Positions 1 through 6,606 of a stretch of DNA of 8,640 nucleotides are shown here, piece by piece. How positions within the stretch are numbered: the stretch's first letter is position 1; every line of letters begins with the position of its first letter. Position numbers and translations under genes: made by a program. This stretch comes from Actinomycetes bacterium (GTDB lineage: Bacteria; Actinomycetota; Humimicrobiia; Humimicrobiales; Humimicrobiaceae): positions 1-8,640 of the forward strand of contig JAUVXY010000059.1 in assembly GCA_030603375.1 (NCBI GenBank). The letters run 5' to 3'. Under the pieces are notes generated by a model. It ran no database searches. It had not been told where the DNA came from and saw only the letters and a list, made by a program, of their open reading frames with translations.

Positions 1-1
1 A

Positions 2-865
2 TTTAAAGAGATTGGCGAAGCGTATGAAGTTTTAAAGGACCCTGAAAAAAGATCCAGATATGACCAGCTTGGTTCAAATTGGAAGCAATATGCCGGAGCT
101 GGAGCAGGGTGGCCCGGTGGCGCAGGCAGGACGCGCACCTACGATTTTAGTGGCGGCGGGTTTAATTTTGGAGATTTAGGGAGTGGGTTTTCTGATTTTT
201 TTGAAATGTTTTTTGGAAGAGGAACCAATGAAAAGTTTTCATCATTTACTTCCCAGTTTGGAAGAACAGGCAGGGGTACAAAGCAGGGGAAAAGCACGTG
301 GGGAGCTGGTTCCTCTTACCAAAAGGGCCGCGATCTACAGGCAAGCCTTAATATAACTTTAAAAGAAGCTTATACAGGTACCAGGCGCTCACTTAAATTT
401 CAAAAGGATAATAAGTTTAGAACCGTGACTGTAAAAGTGCCGAAAGGGATTAAAGATGGCGGAAGAATTAGGATTGCTGGAGAAGGGCAAAGTATTATTA
501 GCGGACAAAACGGAGATTTGTATCTGGCGGTAAACGTATCTCCCCATAATTTTTTTACAAGAAAAGGCGATGATCTGCACTGCGAAGTCCCGGTAACAAT
601 AAAAGAGGCTTTGTACGGAGGAAAAATTGAAATACCAACATTTAACGGAAAAGTTGTTGTAAAACTCCCGCCAAAGACACAGACCGGAAAAACATTAAGA
701 CTCAAAGGCAGGGGAATGCCAGAATTAAAAGGTGGAGGATATGGCAATCTTTATGCAAAAATAAAAATAACGCTTCCTGAAAATTTAACAGATGAGCAAA
801 AGAAACATCTTGATGAGTTTATAAAAACTTATAATGAAAATCCGAGGTCTAAAATTAGTATTTAG
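2..865 (+). CDS. cbpA: DnaJ/CbpA-type co-chaperone (class B J-domain protein), 5' truncated
   Basis: This is a J-domain co-chaperone that would stimulate the ATPase of DnaK and deliver unfolded clients to it in the cytoplasm. The reading frame is open from base 2, so the start codon, helix II and the HPD motif lie outside the window; 287 codons are visible. Seen here in order are the last part of the J domain (FKEIGEAYEVLKDPEKRSRYDQLG), a Gly/Phe-rich linker, and two beta-rich C-terminal substrate-binding domains (from about DLQASLNITLKEAYTG, then GDDLHCEVPVTIKEALYGG) followed by a C-terminal helix. No CxxCxGxG zinc-finger repeats lie between linker and C-terminal domain, which marks the CbpA/class B type rather than canonical DnaJ. 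The stop codon is 28 nt before clpB, so the two are probably one heat-shock transcript. An ATG at 206 is internal and is not the true start. Confidence 0.93.
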   Translation, partial: FKEIGEAYEVLKDPEKRSRYDQLGSNWKQYAGAGAGWPGGAGRTRTYDFSGGGFNFGDLGSGFSDFFEMFFGRGTNEKFSSFTSQFGRTGRGTKQGKSTWGAGSSYQKGRDLQASLNITLKEAYTGTRRSLKFQKDNKFRTVTVKVPKGIKDGGRIRIAGEGQSIISGQNGDLYLAVNVSPHNFFTRKGDDLHCEVPVTIKEALYGGKIEIPTFNGKVVVKLPPKTQTGKTLRLKGRGMPELKGGGYGNLYAKIKITLPENLTDEQKKHLDEFIKTYNENPRSKISI

Positions 866-876
866 AAGGTAGCTTT

Positions 877-884
877 GGAGGTGG
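877..884 (+). promoter_or_regulatory. Ribosome binding site of clpB
   Basis: GGAGGTGG matches the anti-Shine-Dalgarno complement almost perfectly and lies 9 nt before the ATG at 894. It fixes that start and is the strongest ribosome binding site in the window, as expected for an abundant chaperone. Confidence 0.8.
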
Positions 885-893
885 AAAAATTTT

Positions 894-3509
894 ATGCAAA
901 TAGATAAATTTACAATAAAAGCACAAGAAGCACTTTCAAGAGCTCAAAATATTGCATCTGAGTATGGGCATCAGAGCATAGATGATATTCATCTGGCAGC
1001 TGCACTGCTTGAGCAGAAAGAGGGTATAATTCAGCCAATACTCCAAAAATTGGAAGTAAATACTGCTGATTTTAGCAGAAAAATAAAGGATGCTATAAAA
1101 GAGTATCCGAAAGTATCAGGCCAATCCGCTCAGACTTATATCAGCCAACAGTTAAATAATATTTTAGATAATGCCTCCAAAGAAGCCGAGCAGCTAAAAG
1201 ATGAGTATGTCAGCACTGAGCATATTTTAATTGCAATGTCAGAGAGCAGTGGCAATGTAGGACAAATCTTAAAACAGATGGGAGCAACAAGAGATAGAAT
1301 ATACAAGATTCTTGTTGAAATAAGAGGAAATCAGAGAATTACTGATCAAAATCCTGAGGATAAATATCAGGCATTGCAAAGATTTGGAAAGGATATTACA
1401 GAACTGGCAAGAAAGGGAAAACTTGATCCAGTAATTGGCAGAGATGATGAGATAAGAAGAGTAATGCAGGTGCTGTCAAGAAGAACCAAGAATAACCCTG
1501 CCCTTATTGGAGACCCTGGTGTTGGTAAAACTGCAATAGTAGAAGGGCTTGCCCAGAGAATAGTATCCGGGGATGTGCCTGAAGGGCTAAAAAATAAAAA
1601 AGTTATAGCTTTAGATATTGGTTCAATTATAGCAGGGTCTAAATATAGGGGAGAGTTTGAAGACAGGTTAAAAGCTGTCCTAAAGGAAGTATCAAAATCT
1701 GAAGGGAAAATAATCTTGTTTTTAGATGAGCTGCATACTGTTGTCGGAGCTGGAGCAGCAGAAGGAGCAGTCGATGCTTCTAATATGTTAAAGCCCATGC
1801 TGGCCCGCGGGGAGCTTCATGCAATAGGCGCAACTACGCTGGATGAGTACAGGAAATATATTGAAAAAGATGCTGCCCTTGAGAGGAGATTTCAGCCTGT
1901 TCAAATAAACGAGCCCTCTGTTGAAGACACTGTCTCAATACTCAGGGGCCTTAAAGAAAAATATGAAGTGCACCACGGGGTAAGAATTAAAGATAGCGCC
2001 CTGGTCTCTGCAGCTGTGCTGTCTGACAGATATATCTCTGACAGGTATCTCCCTGACAAAGCAATAGATTTAGTTGATGAAGCAGCTTCTAAACTAAGGA
2101 TTGAAATAGATAGCATGCCTACAGAAATAGATGAAGTGGAGAGAAAAATAAAACAGCTTGAGATTGAAGAACAAGCGCTAAAAAAAGAGAAAGACAAAAA
2201 TTCTATAGCCAGGATGGAAAAAATAAGGCGCGAGCTTTCCAATCTTAAGGAAAAAAGCAACAGCATGAAAGCTCACTGGCAGGAAGAAAAAAGGATAATT
2301 AAAAGCATAAGGAGCCTCAAAGAGGAAATAGAAAAGACAAAAATAGAGGCCGATCACGCAGAAAGAGACACAGACTTGCAAAAAGCAGCAGAGCTTCGGT
2401 ATGGGAAACTTTTGGAGCTGGATAAAAAACTGGCAGAAGAAAATAAAAAACTTGAAGAACTTCAAAAAAATCAAAAGATGCTGAAAGAAGAAGTAGATGA
2501 AGAAGATATTGCTGAAACTATATCTAAGTGGACAGGTATCCCTATAGCAAGGCTTATGGAGGCAGAAATAGAAAAATTAATTCAAATGGAAGAAAGGCTA
2601 AAGAAAAGAGTTGTAGGACAGGGAGAGGCAATATCATCTATATCTAACGCTATAAGGAGAGCAAGGGCAGGGCTCCAGGACCCTAACCGGCCAATCGGAT
2701 CATTTATATTCTTAGGTCCAACCGGTGTTGGAAAAACTGAGCTTTCAAAAGCCCTGGCCGAGTTTCTGTTTGATGATAAGAGGGCAATGATAAGAATTGA
2801 TATGTCAGAATATATGGAAAAGCATACAGTGTCAAGGCTTATTGGCGCTCCTCCAGGATATGTTGGCTATGAAGAAGGCGGTTATCTGACAGAGGCTGTA
2901 AGGAGAAAGCCGTATAGTGTAATACTTCTTGATGAAATTGAAAAAGCTCATAGTGATGTATTTAACATATTGCTCCAGATTATGGATGATGGAAGACTTA
3001 CAGATGGGCACGGAAGAACTGTTGATTTTAAAAATACAGTTATAATAATGACTTCAAATATTGGCAGCCAGTGGATAACTGAACCTGACAGTAAAAACGA
3101 AGAAGAGATGAAAAAAAGAATTACAGAGGCCATGAGAGCACATTTTAAGCCAGAGTTTTTAAATAGAGTAGATGACATAATTATTTTCCACAGGCTTGGG
3201 GTAAATGAAATAAAGAAAATAGCTGAAATACAACTTGAAAATCTAAAAGAAATTTTAAAAAGCAAAAAACTATCTCTTGAAATAACAGAGGAAGCTAAAA
3301 GTCTTTTAGCAAAGGAGGGGTTTGATCCTGTATATGGGGCAAGGCCTCTAAAGAGAGTTATACAAAACGAGGTTCAAAATGTTATTGCAGTTAAGCTCTT
3401 AAATGGAGAAGTTAAAGAAGGAGACAATATAATAATTGATGTAACTGGCCCGGAGGGGAGAAAATTAGTATTTAAAGTTGGCAGGGACAAGACTATGGAA
3501 GAAGTTTAA
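894..3509 (+). CDS. clpB: ClpB, ATP-dependent protein disaggregase (Hsp100)
   Basis: This is a hexameric AAA+ unfoldase that pulls polypeptides out of aggregates together with DnaK and a J-protein. Its 871 residues are close to the family's usual 850-870. In order: Clp N-domain repeats (about 1-145); NBD1 with Walker A GDPGVGKT at 206-213, Walker B LFLDE ending at D278-E279, pore loop KYRGEFEDRL and arginine-finger segment AALERRF; a long coiled-coil middle domain (about 405-525), which separates ClpB from ClpA and ClpC; NBD2 with Walker A GPTGVGKT at 608-615, Walker B ILLDE ending at D680-E681, pore segment GYVGYEEGG, and sensor-2 region GARPLKRVIQ. There is no IGF/L-type ClpP-docking loop that I can see, consistent with disaggregation rather than proteolysis. 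All key catalytic residues are present. It is probably cotranscribed with the J-protein gene just upstream. Confidence 0.98.
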   Translation: MQIDKFTIKAQEALSRAQNIASEYGHQSIDDIHLAAALLEQKEGIIQPILQKLEVNTADFSRKIKDAIKEYPKVSGQSAQTYISQQLNNILDNASKEAEQLKDEYVSTEHILIAMSESSGNVGQILKQMGATRDRIYKILVEIRGNQRITDQNPEDKYQALQRFGKDITELARKGKLDPVIGRDDEIRRVMQVLSRRTKNNPALIGDPGVGKTAIVEGLAQRIVSGDVPEGLKNKKVIALDIGSIIAGSKYRGEFEDRLKAVLKEVSKSEGKIILFLDELHTVVGAGAAEGAVDASNMLKPMLARGELHAIGATTLDEYRKYIEKDAALERRFQPVQINEPSVEDTVSILRGLKEKYEVHHGVRIKDSALVSAAVLSDRYISDRYLPDKAIDLVDEAASKLRIEIDSMPTEIDEVERKIKQLEIEEQALKKEKDKNSIARMEKIRRELSNLKEKSNSMKAHWQEEKRIIKSIRSLKEEIEKTKIEADHAERDTDLQKAAELRYGKLLELDKKLAEENKKLEELQKNQKMLKEEVDEEDIAETISKWTGIPIARLMEAEIEKLIQMEERLKKRVVGQGEAISSISNAIRRARAGLQDPNRPIGSFIFLGPTGVGKTELSKALAEFLFDDKRAMIRIDMSEYMEKHTVSRLIGAPPGYVGYEEGGYLTEAVRRKPYSVILLDEIEKAHSDVFNILLQIMDDGRLTDGHGRTVDFKNTVIIMTSNIGSQWITEPDSKNEEEMKKRITEAMRAHFKPEFLNRVDDIIIFHRLGVNEIKKIAEIQLENLKEILKSKKLSLEITEEAKSLLAKEGFDPVYGARPLKRVIQNEVQNVIAVKLLNGEVKEGDNIIIDVTGPEGRKLVFKVGRDKTMEEV

Positions 3510-3551
3510 TTTATAAACCAGGTTCTAAAGTTTTTATAGCTTGTGTCCCTG
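3482..3551. repeat. Inverted repeat across the clpB 3' end and the convergent junction
   Basis: CAGGGACA (3482-3489, inside the last clpB codons) and TGTCCCTG (3544-3551) are perfect 8-bp complements separated by 54 nt. The flanking AAG / CTT bases could add pairing past a 2-nt bulge. The loop also holds a weak AT hairpin (GTTTA 3504-3508 / TAAAC 3514-3518) and a T5 run at 3531-3535. This 50-bp gap between two convergent genes is where termination should occur, but no canonical GC-rich hairpin plus T-tract is visible. A role as a weak two-way terminator is an inference. Confidence 0.3.
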
Positions 3552-3559
3552 AGAAAATC

Positions 3560-4363
3560 TCACGCAGAAGGTTTAGTTGTGATGTAAAAAGCAGATAAAT
3601 TATCTGCCTCTTCTTTTAATTCTAAAAACTCATCTTCCAAGGCTTTGTGTATATCCTCTGTAATTTGTTTGTATGCTTTTTTATCTGTTAAGCTTTTAAA
3701 TTCTTCACCTATGTTTTTTGCCAGAGGATCAATTGGCTTGCCAATAAAAATATAGACCTTTCTAAATGTATTAAGTATAAGTGCAACAATTCCTTCTGCT
3801 ACGTTGTTTCTGCCAATCCATCTTTTTTCATCAGATCCTTTGAGGATATCATGTATATAAATTGGAATTATAGGAAGTTTGGTTTTATAACTCAGGTATG
3901 CTGCTCCCTTGTGAAACTTTTCAAATTTACCTTTTTTATTCAATCTACCTTCAGGAAATACTGCAAAAAAGACATTTTTATTAGCAGATATTGAGAAAAG
4001 TTCTTTAAAGCTTTTAATATTTTTCATAAACTGTTTTTTGAAGATCGGTACACTGTTGGTAAATCTTCTCATAAAAAAGCTAGTAAATCTGTTTCTAAAA
4101 TTTTCGCTGTCTGCCATGAAATAAATTTTCTTCTTAAGTGCAGCCAGTATTATTATGGGATCTGCTCCTGTAACATGATTTATGGCAAAAATTGCTGACT
4201 TATCATAAGGAATTCTTTTTATATTAATAACTCTAATCCTTATAAGCAGTTTATAGTAATTCACGAATAAAATTCTTGGAATATTGCAGAATATATTTGC
4301 TATTTTACTTATTGAGATCTTAACTATTTTATAAGATTTTTCAAACATAGTAAATTTTTTCAC
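3560..4363 (-). CDS. plsC: 1-acyl-sn-glycerol-3-phosphate acyltransferase (PlsC family)
   Basis: The likely reaction is transfer of a fatty acyl group to lysophosphatidic acid to give phosphatidic acid at the inner face of the membrane. Acyltransferase block I is NHVTGAD with the catalytic HX4D pair H63 and D68; block III is FPEGR at 136-140; the IPIYI stretch matches block IV. A hydrophobic, basic N-terminal region (about 10-48) would anchor it to the membrane. The length (267 aa) is normal for the family. The start is uncertain. GTG at 4361-4363 overlaps the upstream stop as GTGA, suggesting translational coupling, but the AAGGAG there abuts it with no spacing. An ATG at 4346-4348 has that AAGGAG 14 nt upstream and would give 262 aa. 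It is the last gene of the minus-strand set. The exact acyl acceptor cannot be told from motifs alone. Confidence 0.9.
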   Translation of the reverse strand: MKKFTMFEKSYKIVKISISKIANIFCNIPRILFVNYYKLLIRIRVINIKRIPYDKSAIFAINHVTGADPIIILAALKKKIYFMADSENFRNRFTSFFMRRFTNSVPIFKKQFMKNIKSFKELFSISANKNVFFAVFPEGRLNKKGKFEKFHKGAAYLSYKTKLPIIPIYIHDILKGSDEKRWIGRNNVAEGIVALILNTFRKVYIFIGKPIDPLAKNIGEEFKSLTDKKAYKQITEDIHKALEDEFLELKEEADNLSAFYITTKPSA

Positions 4364-4824
4364 TCCTTTTTCACTCTTTGGAAGATATTTTCAATCTTAT
4401 TGTAGTGAGTTCCTCTCCAGTAATACTTGTCACAATTTTTGCAAAATAAAAAAGTCTGGCTTGTTTCATACACAAATTGGGGGACTTTACCTCGGACATC
4501 TTCTTTTTTTACCTTTAAAAGAAGGCTATTGCATTTAAGACATCTGGTAAGGTTAGGTTTTAATGTAACAGCGAGATCCGACCCTACCTGCCTTAGCTGG
4601 TTAATAGGTTTGTCATCTTTTATATATAAAAATTTTAGTGTGCCGTTTTTAAATTCCCTCCTTGCGAGCATAAGTGAATCTCTTGTTAATTCGGTGCGAT
4701 TTTCATTTCTGGCTATTTTCATAAACCTATTGTCATCTATATCATTTATATATATTACGTCATAGACTGCCATCCGCAGGTACCCGGCTAATTTCCCAAG
4801 CATTATATCTGCTATAAATTTCAT
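4360..4824 (-). CDS. Mut7-C RNase domain protein with zinc ribbon
   Basis: This 154-residue protein has the architecture of the Mut7-C (DUF82) family: an N-terminal PIN-like nuclease fold followed by a treble-clef or ribbon zinc site. Seen directly are FIADIMLGKLAGYLRM (3-18, with acidic D6), a second acidic motif LTRDSLMLA (D49), and four cysteines as two CxxC pairs (C95/C98 and C128/C131), the second followed by the family's typical YYWRGTHY. The family is predicted to act on RNA by similarity to the C-terminal domain of C. elegans Mut-7; the substrate in bacteria is not known. ATG at 4822-4824 overlaps the upstream stop as ATGA, and its own stop overlaps the acyltransferase GTG. Two 4-nt overlaps argue for one coupled transcript with two membrane-associated proteins. 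There is no obvious Shine-Dalgarno close to the start. Confidence 0.9.
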   Translation of the reverse strand: MKFIADIMLGKLAGYLRMAVYDVIYINDIDDNRFMKIARNENRTELTRDSLMLARREFKNGTLKFLYIKDDKPINQLRQVGSDLAVTLKPNLTRCLKCNSLLLKVKKEDVRGKVPQFVYETSQTFLFCKNCDKYYWRGTHYNKIENIFQRVKKE

Positions 4825-5669
4825 GTTTTAATTAAATCCAGTGAATTTATCTCTGCTCCAAGTAAAAGAATAAAACTTGATATGTATATCCAGAAAAGAA
4901 AACCAATTATTGAACCTACTGAGCCGTATGTTAACTCAAAATTAGCAAATTTATTTGTAAAGATGATAAAAAAATGTTTTGATATCTCCCACGAAAACGC
5001 TGCAAATAATGCCCCCTTATAAATATGATACTTAAAGTGGGTTTTTCTATTGGTTCCAAAAAAGTAGATAAGACTGAAGATCGTAAAGTTGAACGCAAGT
5101 CCTGAAAGTATAGATAATACTTTAAATAGATATGTTGACATAATTCTATCTAAACTTAAAAAAGCTATAGCCCTATTTGTCAGGTAAAAGACTGCTGTGG
5201 AAAACACAAATGATAATAAAACCAATATAAATATCATGGTTATTATTAAAACTCCAACAATTTTTTGCTTCCAAAATTTTCTCTGAGATTTGGTTCTGTA
5301 AATTTTATTTACAGAATACTGAATGGAATCAAAAACATAGGTAGTCGCTAATGCCAGAAAAAATAATCCGGCAATTCCTATGCTGGCCCTGTTCTCTACT
5401 GCTTTTTGAATGTTTGATTCTGTAAAGTTATATATAATCGGAATTCTTTCTTTAACAAAATCAAGTATTGCTATCTGGGCTCCCAGAATATTAATTAATG
5501 TGCCGGATAAAGAAATTAATATAAGCATCATAGGAAAAATAGAAAAGAGAAAGTAATAAGAAATTGAAGATGATAGGAAAAGACAGCCATCTGATATGAC
5601 TTTTTTAACCAATCTTCTTATGTATCTTACTATATTTTTAAAAAAAAATTTTAATTTTTCAGATCCCAT
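4821..5669 (-). CDS. YihY/BrkB family inner-membrane protein
   Basis: This is an integral membrane protein of the YihY/virulence factor BrkB family, about 282 residues with roughly six hydrophobic segments. Recognisable signatures are the first-helix motif SSSISYYFLFSIFPM, the mid-protein stretch NKIYRTKSQRKFWKQK (the family's conserved basic loop), and the C-terminal YGSVGSIIGFLFWIYISSF running into LLLGAEIN. The molecular role of the family is not established; older labels as ribonuclease BN were a misassignment. I chose the ATG at 5667-5669. A TTG at 5676-5678 in the same frame would add three residues, and neither has a clear Shine-Dalgarno. It lies 43 nt after the mgtC-type gene and overlaps the Mut7-C gene by 4 nt, so it is probably in an operon with both. 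Confidence 0.92.
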   Translation of the reverse strand: MGSEKLKFFFKNIVRYIRRLVKKVISDGCLFLSSSISYYFLFSIFPMMLILISLSGTLINILGAQIAILDFVKERIPIIYNFTESNIQKAVENRASIGIAGLFFLALATTYVFDSIQYSVNKIYRTKSQRKFWKQKIVGVLIITMIFILVLLSFVFSTAVFYLTNRAIAFLSLDRIMSTYLFKVLSILSGLAFNFTIFSLIYFFGTNRKTHFKYHIYKGALFAAFSWEISKHFFIIFTNKFANFELTYGSVGSIIGFLFWIYISSFILLLGAEINSLDLIKT

Positions 5670-5712
5670 AATCTGCAAATGAAAATTTAATTATAGAAAA
5701 ATAAAGAAGTAA

Positions 5713-6390
5713 CTAACTGATTGTCACCTTTTCGATTTCCTTTAATTTGCTCAATTGCTGCAATAGCTTAATGGAAAATTCAGGGTCTCTGCTTTGGACA
5801 TTTACGGTAAGAATCATTTTATTTTTTTCATCATCAAGATTATATTTTCTATATCTGACATTTGTAGAAACTTTTTCAAGAAAATTCTTTATTTCCTTAT
5901 AACTGGTAAAATTTTTAGGAGTGGTGATATTTAGTGTGTAATTAGGCACCCTGACAAATTTTTTCTCAATGTATTTTACTGTACTTAGGGCCAAAAACCC
6001 TAATATTGTTGTAATTGCTGCCAGGTAATACATTTTTGTTCCAAGCGCCAGGCCAATTGATGCTGCAACCCATATGCTGGCAGCAGTGGTTATCCCCTTA
6101 ACCAAACTGCCCTGTCTGAAAATAGCGCCAGCGCCAATAAATCCTATCCCTGTTACTACGCCAGCAGCTATTCGCGATGGGTCAAAACCAGCCTGGGGAA
6201 AAAATCCGAGATAGGACACAATTGTAAAAGATGTTGCGCCAAGGCATACAAGAGTGTGAGTTCTAAGTCCCGCCGGCCTGTCATGACGCTCTCTTTGGAG
6301 TCCTATTATGCCGCCAAAAATGCATGCAAGCAAACAGGGGATTAGGATGTCATAAATAAATTTGGATGTGTCAAATTCAAAATATTCCAT
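5713..6390 (-). CDS. MgtC/SapB family membrane protein
   Basis: This is a 225-residue inner-membrane protein. The MgtC/SapB core is clear: hydrophobic helix IPCLLACIFGGIIGLQRER (17-35), the family-defining HDRPAGLRTHTLVCLG (36-51), then the glycine-rich GVVTGIGFIGAGAIFRQG and TTAASIWVAASIGLALG segments, giving about five membrane spans up to residue 138. The C-terminal 75-80 residues look like a cytosolic ACT-like alpha/beta domain, as in full-length MgtC. Family members affect growth at low magnesium and, in pathogens, ATP synthase or intramacrophage survival; in environmental bacteria their role is unclear, so no transport activity should be assumed. The ATG at 6388-6390 is preceded only by a weak AAAGAA. 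It is the first gene of the minus-strand set, with a candidate promoter about 35 nt upstream. Confidence 0.93.
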   Translation of the reverse strand: MEYFEFDTSKFIYDILIPCLLACIFGGIIGLQRERHDRPAGLRTHTLVCLGATSFTIVSYLGFFPQAGFDPSRIAAGVVTGIGFIGAGAIFRQGSLVKGITTAASIWVAASIGLALGTKMYYLAAITTILGFLALSTVKYIEKKFVRVPNYTLNITTPKNFTSYKEIKNFLEKVSTNVRYRKYNLDDEKNKMILTVNVQSRDPEFSIKLLQQLSKLKEIEKVTIS

Positions 6391-6423
6391 TTCTTTAAAA
6401 AACTTATTTTAACAATAAGCTAT

Positions 6424-6454
6424 ATTTTACCATGTTTCTATATATTCATACCAA
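6424..6454 (-). promoter_or_regulatory. Candidate promoter for the minus-strand mgtC-type operon
   Basis: Read on the minus strand, TTGGTA (6449-6454) and TAAAAT (6424-6429) resemble sigma-70 -35 and -10 boxes with a rather long 19-nt spacer. They lie just upstream of the mgtC-type start. The region is very AT-rich, so chance matches are likely. Confidence 0.3.
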
Positions 6455-6463
6455 TTTGCCGGG

Positions 6464-6493
6464 TTTATTTTTTAATAATTGATAGTGTATAAT
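6464..6493 (+). promoter_or_regulatory. Candidate promoter for the site-2 protease gene
   Basis: A perfect TATAAT at 6488-6493, preceded by TG, has a poor -35 (TTTATT, 6464-6469) with an 18-nt spacer. Transcription would start near 6500 and leave a leader of about 107 nt before the ATG at 6607. Confidence 0.45.
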
Positions 6494-6508
6494 ATGAATA
6501 TAGCTGAA

Positions 6509-6574
6509 AGCTGGAGATGATTAGCTGGAGTAGCAATGCTTAAAAATTATATCTGCCTCCTGCTGTTAAAGCAG
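6509..6574 (+). repeat. Direct repeat and small hairpin in the site-2 protease leader
   Basis: AGCTGGAG occurs at 6509-6516 and 6523-6530, 14 nt start to start, with a third partial copy (AGCTGAAAG) just before. Further on, CTGCT (6560-6564) and AGCAG (6570-6574) form a 5-bp stem with a 5-nt loop. Both lie between the candidate promoter and the ribosome binding site (AGGGA, 6593-6597). An operator or leader role is possible, but the match is short. Apart from these and the two promoter candidates, the 216-bp divergent region holds nothing I can name. Confidence 0.35.
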
Positions 6575-6606
6575 TATCATTAAAATACGATTAGGGACAA
6601 AGACAA

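Noticed and set aside
389..3265. Several minus-strand open frames of 63-143 codons within the J-protein and clpB genes
   Set aside because: They lie wholly inside strongly conserved coding regions on the other strand and show low-complexity Ser/Phe/Leu-rich translations typical of antisense shadows of purine-rich genes.
4427..4765. Plus-strand 112-codon open frame
   Set aside because: It is antisense to the Mut7-C gene, whose zinc-ligand and acidic motifs are clear, and it has no supporting motifs of its own.
4821..5669. Ribonuclease BN assignment for the YihY-family gene
   Set aside because: The protein is a polytopic membrane protein with no metallo-beta-lactamase motifs. The RNase BN name for this family was a historical misassignment.
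6517..6543. Possible eight-codon upstream open frame in the site-2 protease leader
   Set aside because: The ATG directly follows GGAG with no spacing for a ribosome, and the peptide has no regulatory codon run. It is too weak to annotate.
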